Position numbers and translations under genes: made by a program
Notes under the pieces: generated by a model
Seen by the model: the letters and a program-made list of their open reading frames with translations, nothing else
The model's database searches: none
What the model was told of the DNA's origin: nothing
In this document: piece after piece, positions 12,943 through 25,800 of the stretch
Layout: each line of letters opens with the position of its first letter
Position numbering within the stretch: position 1 is the stretch's first letter
From: Chaunax sp. Z400
Lineage: Eukaryota; Chordata; Actinopteri; Lophiiformes; Chaunacidae
Assembly: GCA_037577475.1 (NCBI GenBank)
Contig: CM075189.1
Location: forward strand, 14,724,339 to 14,788,338
Reading direction: 5' to 3'
Length of the DNA stretch: 64,000 nucleotides

Positions 12943-14824
12943 TAAGATAAGATAAGATAAGATAAGATATCCCTTTATTAGTCCCACAGTGGGGAAATTT
13001 ACAATATTGCAGCAGCACAGTGTACAAAAAACACAGCAGGAGGAGGGGAAATAACATTTTTAAAAATACAATACAATAAGGAGGGGGGTAAAGTGTCTCA
13101 AAAATATATTCACAGTACTATTAGAAAAAGTGTCTCAGTAATTCTCACAGTACTACTAATTGTTTGGTCTACTGGGAGCAGTGCTGATTATACAGTCTAA
13201 CAGCTGCAGGAAGGAAAGACTTGCGAAAGCGCTCCTTCACGCACTTTGGGTGAAGCAACCTGTCGCTGAAGGAGCTCTCCAGTGCTGTTATTTGGTCCCG
13301 CATCGGGTGGGAGTGATTGTCCATAATGGATGACAGCTTAGTTGTCATCCTCCTCTCTCCCACCATCTCCACTGGGTCCAGTGGGCATCCCAGGACAGAG
13401 CTGGCCTTCCTTATTAGCTTGTCGAGTCTTTTCCTGTCCGACACTGAGATGCCGCTGCCCCAGCAGACCACACCATAGAAAATGGCTGATGCCACCACGG
13501 TGTCGTAAAATGTCTTGAGGAGTGCTCCCTGTACTCCAAAGGACCTCAGTCTCCTGAGCAGGTAGAGTCTGCTCTGGCCTTTCCTATAAAGTGCCGTGGT
13601 ATTGTCTGTCCAGTCCAGTTTATTGTTCAGGTGAACACCCAGGTACTTATAAGATGTCACCATCTCAATGTCTGTTCCCTGAATGTTCACCGGGTCCGGG
13701 GGGGAGTATGTGTGCCTTCGGAAATCAACCACCAGTTCCTTGGTTTTCACCGCGTTGATCTGGAGTTGGTTCCGCTGGCACCAGTCCACAAAGTCCTGCG
13801 TCAGTTCTCTGTATTCCCTGTCGTCCCCATCTGTGATGAGGCCGACGATGGCAGAGTCATCAGAGAACTTCTGCAGGTGACAGGTGGGTGAGTTGTAGTG
13901 GAAGTCTGCAGTGTAGAGGGTGAAGAGGAACGGAGCCAGGACCGTTCCCTGTGGGGCCCCCGTACTGCAGACAACCATGTCGGACACACAGTCCCGTGAC
14001 CTCACATACTGTGGACGGTTGGTGAGGTAGTCCAGTATCCAGCATGTGAGGTGGTGGTCCACACTGGTGTGCTCCAGCTTGTCCCTCAGAAGCTGAGGCT
14101 GTATTGTGTTGAAAGCACTGGAGAAATCAAAGAACATGATTCTCACAGTGCTTCCCGGCTTCTCCAGGTGAGAGAGGGCTCGGTGTTGGAGGAAGATGAC
14201 GGCGTCGTCCACCCCGATGCCAGGTTGGTAGGCAAACTGAAGCGGGTCCATTGCTGGGCTCACCAGGGGGCGGAGATGAACAAGGACCAGCCGCTCCAGG
14301 GTCTTCATCAGGTGGGATGTTAGAGCCACCGGCCTGTAGCTGTTGAGGTCCTTGGGGTGCGGAGTCTTGGGGACAGGTACCACGCAGGATGTTTTCCACA
14401 TCTGTGGCACTCTCCCCAGCTTCAGGCTCAGGTTGAACATTTGTTCAACTATCCCACACAGCTGGTCTGCGCAGGACTTCAGGAGCCTGGAGCTGATGCC
14501 GTCCGGACCCGCAGCCTTCCTCGCCTTCATCTTCCTGAGCTGATCTCTCACCTGGAGAGTTGTGAGGGACAGGGTGGAGCAGGTGGGCTGTGTGCTGAAG
14601 TTTGTGGATGGGGGGGATGGTGGTGTTGAGCTGATGAGATGAGCAGTGGGGGGTGGCTGTGAGCTGAGTGTTGCAGGAAGAAAGGTGTAGGAGGGGGTGG
14701 GGCAGTGTCCTGGAGGTGCCAATGAAGGGGGTTGCAGCAGGCTTGGCTGGGCTGGGGGAGGGGCAGATGACTGATCAAACCTATTGAAAAATAAGTTCAG
14801 ATCATTCACCCACTTCTGAAACTA
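12943..14824 (-). mobile_element. L2-type LINE, 5'-truncated, with GATAA tail
   Basis: On the minus strand the element carries a reverse-transcriptase ORF, a short 3' UTR with CCCCACTGTGGGACTAATAA, and a 3' tail of short (TATCT)n units (plus strand GATAA, 12943-12969), the usual end of fish L2 elements. The 5' end stops near 14824, where the open frame begins, so the endonuclease part is missing. Single-stranded 5' truncation is typical of target-primed reverse transcription. Confidence 0.85.
13169..14824 (-). CDS. L2-type LINE reverse transcriptase (partial, open frame)
   Basis: The frame is open from a stop at 14822-14824 to a TAG at 13169, about 550 codons with no ATG near its start, as expected for a truncated ORF2. 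Motifs (numbered from codon 14809) are ARKAAGPDGISSRLL near 96-110, LNSYRPVALTS near 155, MFFDFSSAFNT near 225-235 with the first catalytic Asp, GAPQGTVLAP near 284-293 and FSDD at 315-318, where the usual FADD is Ala to Ser. The C-terminus VKERFRKSFLPAAVRLYN is the L2 signature. The absence of internal stops suggests a fairly recent insertion. It cannot move alone, because the endonuclease half is gone. Confidence 0.85.
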
Positions 14825-17800
14825 AACATTCTGAAACAGCTATGTATAAAAAACATGTTGCAAAATAACCCTGTTTTCTTTCATGATCAGGCAAATTTAA
14901 ACTAAATTGGTGAAAAACAAGCTATTTGTGTGAAATACACATACAAAGAATTAATAAAATGATTAAATTTAGCTCTGAGGTCTGGACTTTGAAATTTCAT
15001 TAAAGTATTTAATGAAATACTGATTTAGATTTTACCCCCAACAGACTGAAATTTACTAAAGAATTTTTCTCCAAAATTCGATATTGACTATACTTAAATT
15101 CTGACTGTTGCACTCATTTCATTTCAGCCCCCTCTCATGGACTAGATTCATTTCGTGAATACAGAATCAGGCTTCATCACTCCCCACCAGTCACTAAGCA
15201 GTGACAATAATACATTTCACATATAGAGCATGATGACTTATTATATGGCATTATATGACCATTGCCCTATGAAGGATTTGCACATTGCACATGAATCAAA
15301 ATGTACTGATCCAAATCAACTCCACCTGCATTAAAACTCACAAATGTTCATGGTTTGAAATATGCAACATGATAAGCAGAAAACCACAGCAGCTCAGTAT
15401 TTTAGATGCAATTATGATATGCAGAATAGTAAAGCAAGGTGTATGTCCTATTAGGCTGTATATGGAGGGCTACCTATGCAACATGTGACAGATGGCATAT
15501 CTGGATTTGCTCAAAAACAACTGATGCATGGTAATAGTTATGTGAAAAGCCATCTTTATATCCTAAAAGCCGACAAGTACAATATTAGCCTCTGAACAGA
15601 CCCTTCAAAACATTGAGGATAACCTTAGGGGAAATGTGCCAAGTCAATTAAACCTATAATACTCATAAATGAACATTTCAAGTGTGCAAACACCCAACAT
15701 GAAGCATCATAATACACCTGCCAAACAGCCACAAATGAACACTGAGCTTAGCCACAACAAAACTGGCTCATTCCTAATTAATACCAATGCAAACACGAAC
15801 AATGGGCGAAAGCAGCAGCATCCAAACAGAAATTAACCAGCAAACAGCTCGAATGTGTTGACAAAAAGCAGATTCATCCAGCAGAGTCAGCTGCCTCTTA
15901 ACAGCACACAACCCCAAACAAACAGAGCTAAGACTCCCACTCACAATAATGAGTAAAAGCAGCTTTAACTTAGCCTGCTGAAGGGTAGCAGTGGCCCCCG
16001 GTGTCTCAGGGGGACAAGAGCCGTGGTCCACATGTGCAGACAGCAGGACAGAAAGCTTCCACATTGAAGTGAGGAACAACCATCCATAAATAGAGGGAGG
16101 GAGGGAGTGCATCTTCAACACAATTATTTACCCTGAAAGCCTCCCTGTGGTGACACCACTGGACTGTTTCCAGGTGAAATAAACCAGTTTATGAAATGCT
16201 AGCAGCTGTAGCAGTGTTTACAGCATGTGAACTGACACAGCTGGCATGGCATTTTAAATAAATAGTCTTACTGTGAATGTAGATGGCGCTTTAGATATCG
16301 GGCATAGAACAGTTCCTCATTAGTTGTCTGGTGAGTTAGCTATAGCTTGTAATCCAGGGTTCGCGCCTTTCAGGCATAAAGTCCTGGTCTTATGGCTATA
16401 TTTACGATTTGCAATTTTAAAACTGCATAAATTTATGAGTAACTTTACATTTTTTAGGGTTTTTTTTTTTAAATGAGTAGCTTTACCTCAGTTAGGAGAC
16501 ACTTCCCATATTACTTTATATGAGTATACAGGGGTCAGTGGAGGAAAGCAGGTGGTGGAGATTACAGGTGCAACTAATTAGGCCAATAATGAACAGACCT
16601 CCAAACAGGACCTGAGAAAGGGGCGGAGCTAAACATAAAAGATGAGCTGCTACTTTACCAATGGCCCCCATTATTCAAATCAAGCCTGCTGTGTGTATGA
16701 AAATATCATTTTAATTAAAAAAATTTGTAAAGATTAATATCTCTGCATGTTTACTTTTACCAGTAGTTGTTTATGTTTTTGTGTTGTAGAAGCCCCAATA
16801 GGGCTTTATGTCTGACAATACCCCTGCAAGCTACTCTAGGTTAGCACACTATTACTGCCACTGCCATACAGCAGTGCTCCTGCTGAAACAACTACTGATG
16901 AATTTAAAAATATAGAGATGTTACCCTCTCTGAAAATATTTATTTCAATTTATATTATGAACATTCTCATATCCTTTAATTTATTAAAATTAAAATTGAT
17001 TTAAATAACAACAAAACTTAAGTCAAGATAATAAACTTAAGTCAAGATAATAAACTGTTGCAAATTTGTATTCTTCTGCCAATTATGATAATTAATTATG
17101 AAAAAATAACAAATAAAAAATTCATTTTATAACAAATTACATTTTAAGCGAACAATCATTTCATGACTTGAATTCCCCAGCAGTCTGAGAGGACCTCTCA
17201 TGTCCGACAGAAAGTCCGATCTGGGTTGGCCCCTGTTTGTGAGCATTAAACTGCACCATCCATTTTTCATCTTGACAAAGCGGTTGTGCCGTGCACCAGC
17301 TAGGAAATGCACACTGCAGTGCATGGATGTGCATGCTGTGGTGTCCAGACCTGGCATGAGGTGAGGTGTGCACCTCAGACCTTGTATTTTATGTAAAAAT
17401 GATGGAGATGATTTGACATTGTGGATTAGACAAACGTTAATTTCATGTTATTATTGATCAAAATTAATCCACTGACAAATATACATGAACAGTAGGTGCA
17501 TGTTTAAAAACTGAATGTAAGATTTTCCTGGGGTAAGCAGATCAATGCTGGAGCACGTTCCTTACCTGTTGTCATGCAGTGAAGTGTGTTTTTTTTTCGT
17601 CTGACAGATGTCTGCAATCTTTCCATAGACTACTGCTAAAAAAAAAGAGCAAAATGTTTCAATCAAACTGCCTTTACTGTGACTTTATCCAGGTCATGGT
17701 AATCCTCGAAGGTTGAATCTGAAGCAAATGGACTTCTGTTTAGGGTCAGAGAGGCTTCTTCAGTATACTCAGGGCAAATGTGGTTTTATTTCCAGCAGAC

Positions 17801-20800
17801 TTTAGACAAATGTAAAATAAATCTTTTTAGGATGGTGAATGGTGCTGGATAACAGGTCAAAGTTTACATTTCCCCACTAAAGTTTGTAATAGCTATGCTT
17901 CTTGTCTGATGACACAACTGTCTTGCCTCCAAGCTTTTCCAAGCTTTTCAAAATTCTACCAGCTTTGACTTGACATCCTTTAGCTGATATGTGGACAACC
18001 CCAAAACACACAATGCAAACGTATTCATATCACATGCAATATTTGGCAAAGAGCATGCACATATAGTGGCTAATGATTAGCAAACACGTCTTCAAAGTGT
18101 TTTGATTTGGCCATCCAACAGATCAAGTTGAGTCATGACGTTCTAGCAAAAGTTAAATCAGAAGACTATTTTTTGCACATTTGTTTAAGCCAGAGTTTAT
18201 TTCTCAGACCAACAGGATGGTATTAAACCTGTCACGCATGCTCAGTCTTCATTTCCTGCTGTCAGTTGAGATGACAGCCGTTCTCATCAGCAGGTCACAT
18301 CTATTCATTAGCACAGTGTCACACTTTCACTGTCAGCCTATCATCTTGCTGCTCTCTTTTCAAGTATGATTCTCTCTGTGCCTCGAATGCTGTCATTCTG
18401 CTTTTATGTGCATCCTCCACCTCCCCATCACCACCCAATCTCAGTGCCTTCACCTTCACACTTCATCATTTCTTAAGCCTCATCAATCTCAGCAGAGTCA
18501 TTAGCCGTCACCGCCACCAGTGTTTGATCTCCATGGGGGATTTATCTTGTTGCTCCTCAGGGCAGATGCTCCTCCATCATAACTTCTCCCTGAATAGTTT
18601 GAAACCACAACATGTCATTTTTAGACTTACTGTATGTTTTTGTATATAAAAGCAAAAGTGAATGAAATGTTATTAAGTGAGCTAAGCTAAACTGCTTGCT
18701 GTAGCATAATATTTATTGTACAAACGTCTTCTCATTTGACTATTTGCAAGTAGATTATTTAGCAAATTTTCACAAATGGTGAACTTTCTCTTGAAAACAA
18801 TGATTGATTAGTTAGTGGAATCGGTGATTCATTTCCTGTTGATCAACTAATAAGTTGATCAGTTGATTTAGCTCCCTACTTATATTCGGAGGCTGCATGG
18901 GGCCTTGTGAAAAGGAATAAGTGGTGCGTACAGTCAGTTTGCTGCTCTTACACAAAATAACTATTACAGCACACTGTGTTCCACCTTGGGATGCCAAAGC
19001 AGAGATTGGAGATGGCCTGTATAGCTATCAACCCACCACAGAGGAGGTGGGAGATGTTGCTTAAGACGGTGTTCAGTTTAGTCCTCATCTCCCCTTCTGC
19101 TGCTGCCTCCAGGCTGTCCAGAGCTTTTTTACACCAGTTTGTTTTCCAGCCTGCCTCCCCCGCTGCCTCCACAGAAAGCCACTGCACGCAGCAGTAGCTG
19201 GTACATACTGAGAGTAGAGGATTGAGGATTCAATAAAATCAAAGAAAGAGATCCAGTGAAATGTAAAACAGTGTTCTTAACCTAATTATCAGTCCACATG
19301 TCCATAGGCTGCTAAGTCTACTTACGTTGTAGAAATTTGTCTCAACAGAAATGCAAAATAAGCACAAACACTATATGCACATGTTGATTGGTTATATTGA
19401 CGGCAAATTGCCGAGGGGTATTGCGAGATGTTCAGAGGACACATTTCTCTGCAGCTATAATGCTCCAAAATATCCTCTCAACTCTCACCTCGCTGTGCAT
19501 TCCAAACCAGCTGCAGCCCTCTGACCCTTGAAGCAAACTTTCACTCCATCTGCTGTGCGACGATTCAACTCTTTTTAATTTATGTGCATTATATAAATTT
19601 CATAAGTGTATGAACTGCTCACTCTTAATGATGAATTATTGACCATCTGTACGAGAAGCTTTTCAAGTATAAAATTGGTTCATAATGAGAATTTGGTTCG
19701 GAGGCGGTTTTCGGTGCCACCTAACCCCTGCATGATTACATGTTGAATATTGATCATGCAAAGCCTTTTAAATGCCATTAGAGATTACATCAGCGTCACT
19801 GAAATCAGGCTTAACCTAGACTTGCTCTTTACCTGTCAATGTTCAGCTGGTTTCAATGTGCATGAGTGAGACCAAGGTATTAGACTACATTTACATGTGA
19901 GTAGAAGTATTTTCCTAAAAAAAAAGGATTACTCCAGCAGCATCAAATATTCACATCCATTTTTAAGAAAATATATCAATTATCACACAGTCTATGGGTT
20001 CCATATACTTTATGAGAAGGGGATCATAATTCTACATATATTTGTCCCCAGACCAGTACTTTCCACCTCAAAGGACCATTTATATAATAAGCCTGTAATT
20101 AAACCTGGCTGCAATGGTTTTTAGTGTCCATGGAGAGGAACAGAAATAGTAGCAGAACTAATGCTGGCGTTATGATGTGCAGAAAGAGCCCCGCATTAAT
20201 ATGGTCGGTTGTACTAAGAAGCAGTGACAGGCAGACTTTGGTAATGTCCCTCGATGTGGGCCAAGCTCTCTTTCTGTGCGCTGACAGACATGAAAGAGCC
20301 TTTTGATGTTCTGGCCTGTGAGTTTACCTTTTGTACATCCTGAACTATGCATTCGTGTGCAGTCGGTATGCATTTTAGATCCAGGCTTTGAGTGAATCCA
20401 GGCATAGAAAACGATTGTACTGCAGCTCCATCATCATTTGTTCTGTGTTTTTTATTTCCTCGTGTTTTAATCTGTCTTTCTACACTTTATACTTATATCT
20501 ATACTTTAAAAAAAATCTTTTTAGCACCTTTCACTGTCTACTATTTGTCTCTCATTTAATACTTTGTTATATGGATTTACTTTCATTTTGTCACCATATT
20601 CATTCTCTCTTGTATTAATTGACCATTACGTCAATTTCTCTCCCTTGCGGTTTTATATCACCAACTGTGCATTTTGTATTTTTATCCTCCGTTTTAGTTC
20701 TTTCAACTCGGTCTCAAATCTTATTTGGCTATATGGGGATGGATTAATTAGTTACATATATTGTAAATAGTTCTATTAATTGGTGTTTTTGTTGTTTTTA

Positions 20801-20967
20801 TAGTGATAATTATGCAATAGTAATATTATAATGTTTTATACTGTTATGACAGCAGTTAAAGATCATTTTCATTATTAAAATATTCATTTTGTAGATTGAT
20901 TGAACAATGTGTGTAGTGTTTAAAAATTCTAACCAAAATAATTACAATTAATTTTTTGTCTGACCAG
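14825..20967. other. No gene seen
   Basis: No recognisable gene or complete repeat. Open frames are short and lack known domains, including a hydrophobic 115-codon frame at 15774-16121 (minus). Confidence 0.6.
17018..17056. repeat. Short tandem duplication
   Basis: The phrase AACTTAAGTCAAGATAATAA occurs twice back to back, giving a two-copy tandem repeat of about 19 bp in AT-rich sequence. Confidence 0.8.
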
Positions 20968-21036
20968 TGGTCTAAAATCCAGAAATATTATGTTTGCAAT
21001 GATATTAAAAGAAAGCAAATTGTCCCATTTGAGACA
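20968..21036 (+). repeat. hAT-like interspersed repeat relic
   Basis: GGTCTAAAATCCAGAAATAT, then TTTGCAATGATATTAAAAG and CCCATTTGAG, follow the middle of the same teleost repeat seen at 50745-50984. It is followed by a two-copy GACACTGTAGCCA repeat. Confidence 0.45.
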
Positions 21037-21598
21037 CTGTAGCCAGACACTGTAGCCAGATTATCATTTACTGTCAATAAACACAGAAAGCAAACACACC
21101 AGAGGTTTGACAGGTTTCCTCGCTTGTCCTCAACTTCCTCGAGTTCCAAATAATGACCAGTATGACTGACTACCCCCCCTCCCTACGTGGGCCACTTGCC
21201 AGAGGAGCTAGACATTTTGGAGGTGAGCCAGCCTATCAGAGGTCGGACGTGACATGAGAGGAAAGTGTCTGTGGCCCTCTTAACCCAGTTAGGCCTAATA
21301 GCCAATTAGTGGGTCATAAGCTAGGTGAATGTCAGGTTATTGTTTTGATGAGTGTCAGAGTAGCTGGATGATACAGTATGTCGCCTGAGGGAGGAACACT
21401 GAGCACTGGAGTTCTTATGATATCTGCTGTCATCAGTCACAGGCATAAAGAGAAATAAAGATAAACAGAGAAATACGTGTGAAGCCTGACTTTAGATCAT
21501 CGACTGTGTAACATATCGACGGACCTTCCAGGTACAGAAGTGCATTAAACATGCATACATTCCCAGCAGGGTCGGGTCCCTGTGTCTTTAGGTAATTC

Positions 21599-22840
21599 AA
21601 TTTTCATTTCAGAGATGGATATCAGAAAACGATTACGTTAATTGATTTTTCGTTTTAAAGTTCAAAAGCCAAAATTGATATACAAGTGTTCTCATGATAG
21701 AATGTTCAGTGTTCTCATGATAGAATGTTCAGTGTTCTCATGATAGAATGTTCAGTGTTCTCATGATAGAATGTTCAGTGTTCTCATGATAGAATGTTCA
21801 GTGTTCTCGTGATATGTTCAGTGTTCTCATAGTAGAATGTTCAGTGTTCTCATAGTAGAATGTTCAGTGTTCTCATGATAGAATGTTCAGTGTTCTCATG
21901 ATAGAATGTTCAGTGTTCTCGTGATAGAATGTTCAGTGTTCTCGTGATAGAATGTTCAGTGTTCTGATAGAATGTTCAGTGTTCTCATGATAGAATGTTC
22001 AGTGTTCTGATAGAATGTTCAGTGTTCTCATAGTAGAATGTTCAGTGTTCTCATGATAGAATGTTCAGTGTTCTCGTGATATGTTCAGTGTTCTCATAGT
22101 AGAATGTTCAGTGTTCTCGTGATAGAATGTTCAGTGCCCTCATGATAGAACGTTCAGTGCCCTCATGATAGAACGTTCAGTGCCCTCATGATAGAATGTC
22201 CAGTGCTCTCATGATATAATGTTCAGTGTTCTCATGATATAATGTTCAGTGTTCTCATGATATAATGTTTAGTGTTCTCATGATAGAATGTACAGTGTTC
22301 TCATGATAGAATGTTCAGTGTTCTCATGATATAATGTTCAGTGTTCTCATGATATAATGTTCAGTGTTCTCATGATAGAATGTTCAGTGTTCTCATGATA
22401 GAATGTTTAGTGTTCTCATGATAGAATGTTTAGTGTTCTCATGATAGAATGTTTAGTGTTCTCATGATAGAATGTTCAGTGTTCTCATGATAGAATGTTC
22501 AGTGTTCTCATGATAGAATGTTCAGTGTTCTCATGATAGAATGTTCAGTGTTCTCATGATAGAATGTTCAGTGTTCTCATGATAGAATGTTCAGTGTTCT
22601 CATGATAGAATGTTCAGTGTTCTCATGATAGAATGTTTAGTGTTCTCATGATAGAATGTTTAGCGTTCTCATAGTAGAATGTACAGTGTTCTCATGATAG
22701 AATGTTCAGTGTTCTCATAGTAGAATGTACAGTGTTCTCATGATAGAATGTTCAGTGTTCTCATGATAGAATGTTCAGTGTTCTCATGATAGAATGTTCA
22801 GTGTTCTTCTTTTTGGTATCCATTTCTGAAATGAAAATTT
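21599..22840. mobile_element. Inverted-repeat-bounded unit holding a minisatellite
   Basis: The left flank AATTTTCATTTCAGAGATGG (21599 on) and the reverse complement of the right flank (AATTTTCATTTCAGAAATGG, ending at 22840) match over about 30 bp with a few differences. Between them are about 55 bp of unique sequence and then the tandem array. This looks like a MITE or hairpin-forming element whose interior has expanded. No target duplication was clear and no protein is encoded. Confidence 0.5.
21685..22807. repeat. Minisatellite, 23-bp unit, about 49 copies
   Basis: The unit contains CTCATGATAGAATGTTCAG. Copies are mostly 23 bp, with 20-bp deletion variants (CTGATAGAATG and CTCGTGATATGTT forms) and point variants (CATAGTAGAAT, GCCCTC, AACGTTCAG, ATATAATG, GTTTAGTG). 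Variants cluster into blocks, for example three GCCCTC/AACG units near 22135-22195 and ATATAATG units near 22210-22370, showing local spread. All frames contain stops. Confidence 0.97.
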
Positions 22841-25800
22841 ATGGCCTTAATCACTAGTTTCATCACGAATCACTTTTAATCACTCGTCTTTTTTTTTAAA
22901 CAGCACAATGGTCACTTAAAAAAGTAGAGGTGTGGCTAATCTTATGATTGACAGGTTACTACCACAGCATGTCCTCCTGTAACCAAGCATTGAATGAGAC
23001 TGGGTGGCCTAATTTAATCTTTTTTCTTATAATCAGTCTCTTTTATGTTTTTAAGTTTCTGGTGTTTCATATTCACCTGAACTGAGTCCTCTGCTAGGAT
23101 TGGCTGACAGTATTGATGTTTCCACCTCCTGCGTTGACTGCTCAGCCAATGACAGGACCACATCTACCCATATATGAATCTGATTCACAACAAACCGAAA
23201 GCCACTGACTATAAATACCGTTATTTGTTCCCAAGCTGACGTCACACCCAGACAAAACTCTGATTGGCTCTTTCATCGCCTAAAAAAAAAAAACAGCAGT
23301 TGTTTGATGCGTTCACAGCACTTCAGGAAAATCCGACTCAAAGCTTCCAGTAGCCCTCCTTTAAATCTGGTTGCTAAATGTCACTGTGGATTATCCTGGA
23401 AGTTATTAATAAATTAAATATCTGTGCTCAGACTCCGCGGCAGCATTCGAGCAGAAGATTAATGGAACTTTAATGATCCCCATGGAGAAATCGGACATTA
23501 TTACCAGTTACTTTTGACATTTTCAGCAATGATCCCTGGGTAACATTGTAAAATTCATATATCTTAAAGAAGTCTAAAGTGGACAGAAAACTCACATGGC
23601 TCAGTAGCCTGTCCCTGGTTTATTACTTTATAATAGACTCCTTAAACCATTTTTTTTACATTTTAAAATATCACCCTTCAGTATACTGAGACCTTTTAAT
23701 CACATGCTATCACACTCAGCCAATGCAGGCTATTGAAATGGAGGACAAGCCTCTTTCCTCTGCATGCCAACTAGCTTATTGTGAGTCAGGATTGTGAGTG
23801 AAATCCACGGGTGGTGTTACCCTTAGAAGGAGCATTTGAATTCAAATCATTTCAAAGCACTGCTCTCAGCAATATTTACAACTTGGATAGCGATCAAATG
23901 GGATCCTTCAGGGTCGGTGAAAAGGAGCAGAACAGAGCTGGTGAAAACGCACAAGGGAATCAGTCACATATTGAGTTTCATGCTTCCTACACAGTTTCAA
24001 TCACCAAATACGTCTCCAGCATTAAATTTTTTTAAACTACTACACCGCAGCTGCCGAGAAGATGTCTTCCTGCACCGTGAACACCATGAATAACAAGAAT
24101 GTCTTTATTGCATGAGTCAATTCTCAGAGAAATCAGGGGTCAAGACGCCACAGATTCATATATGTAGAGTTTATGAAAAGTACTAATGTAGCTTAAAATG
24201 TTGGGTTTTTGCAGAGATGATTGGAATAAATTGATATTGATCACGTTACATAAAATGCTTCATGGTGGTACCTTGTTTTGATGTCAGACATATTTCACAG
24301 ATAGCCGTGGTATAACAGAGACTGATATAATATATGTGAGAGAATCATGAAATGTAATAATCCAGGGTAAACCCTGCAGTGATTAAAGAACTCCATGCTT
24401 ATTTCCCATCACAGGTCCTCGAGAAGAGAGTTTGTTTGGGTGCAAAGCGACGTCAGTCCCTTCATGGACCATGTTGAATGTGGAACACTCTTTTTAATCA
24501 AAACAGAAAGGGGTGAAATCTGCTCTAAAGTGCTCTCCGTCCCCCTCTCAGTGCCCAACCATCACCGAATTTTACCACAGCAAATTGCACAGGGAAGCAC
24601 CTGAGCGGAGACGCTTTGGATTATTCTTTCTTTTTCCTCAATTCTTTGACTTTGGACAGCTTTGAACTGAATTGTCTGCTCAGGCCTGTGTAGCCCTGTG
24701 AAGTCCAGACACAGGCCCACTGAAGGCCATGACATCTCCACTCCCCACAGCTCTAGTGCTGCTGCCTTCATCCAATTTACCATGAAAGGAATCCAGACAG
24801 TCCCATAAAATGACCAGCGGCCGCCTCGATTGAACGCAGTCGATGACTCCAGGCCTGGGCTTCACACACATAACCAGCTGGCTATCTACTGAGCACCATT
24901 GGCTGCCTGCTGCCTCTTGATAAGGCCCATCGCCCAGGGAAAGGCTGGACATTTCCATCTGGCGGCATTTTATAGTGAAGAGGGCCCCCTGGTGCCTCAG
25001 AAGATGCTGTACAGATAGAGGGCCAAGTGAGTGGTAAACACACCGCCTGTAACTGTAGTCAAGGGGTGGTTTTACTGACAGACACAGATTACAGCAGTGT
25101 CTTTAATTTCATGCAGTAGCAGCGCTCGGGGTAATTTTTTGTTGTTTTGGTTCCACATCCATCCTTGTGTCAGTCACAGTTATCTTTGTAATGCAGGCGA
25201 CTGCAGTGAGAATGTTTTTTTCCTCCAGATACTTTATCACAATGAAAACATGATTTATCAGTGTTAGGGCTGCACCTCCATTTGTTCTGAGGAGAAATTA
25301 GAAAAAGAATATAGAGAGAGCCACTTTTAAGTCAATTTTTCCTGCTGCGGTGGCAAATTGTTCGCCTTGCTGTGACGCCACACCTCATGAATAATGAGAA
25401 ATCAATACCACGCAGCCAATTAGGTCCAGCAGGACAGGACGAATGGAAGAAGCTCAAAATAAGTAAACCACTTATCACTTATGCTCCAGTAATAATGATT
25501 TTGCATTAACCCTTTAACTGTCAGAAGGTGGAAACATCGAGCTACCTGTGCTTTTTCTTAGGGTGAGTCTGAAACACAAGGTTTAACATATTATTCTGCA
25601 AACATAGGAGCTTTAAAGAAACCAAATTAAACTAATTTTAACCCACTAGCTACATGTGTCTCCAGGAGTTTCCATCTTGCCTTTTAAAGGTATAGAAACT
25701 AAAGAAATACATAAAATCCTAGGGGTAACATCAACATCCATGTAGCCACCTTGGCAAATTTACAAAAAATGCTGAATATTGGCACAAAGTTTTTGCATAA

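Noticed and set aside
13631..14629. Several plus-strand frames opposite the L2 element
   Set aside because: They are shadows of the reverse-transcriptase frame on the minus strand.
15774..16121. 115-codon hydrophobic minus-strand frame
   Set aside because: No recognisable family, and flanking sequence gives no exon structure.
21685..22807. CRISPR-like array
   Set aside because: Units are contiguous 23-bp tandem copies without unique spacers, in vertebrate DNA.
25255..25300. Second TAGGGCTGCA-ended MITE starting near 25265
   Set aside because: Only one end is present; no matching right terminus or family interior was found nearby.
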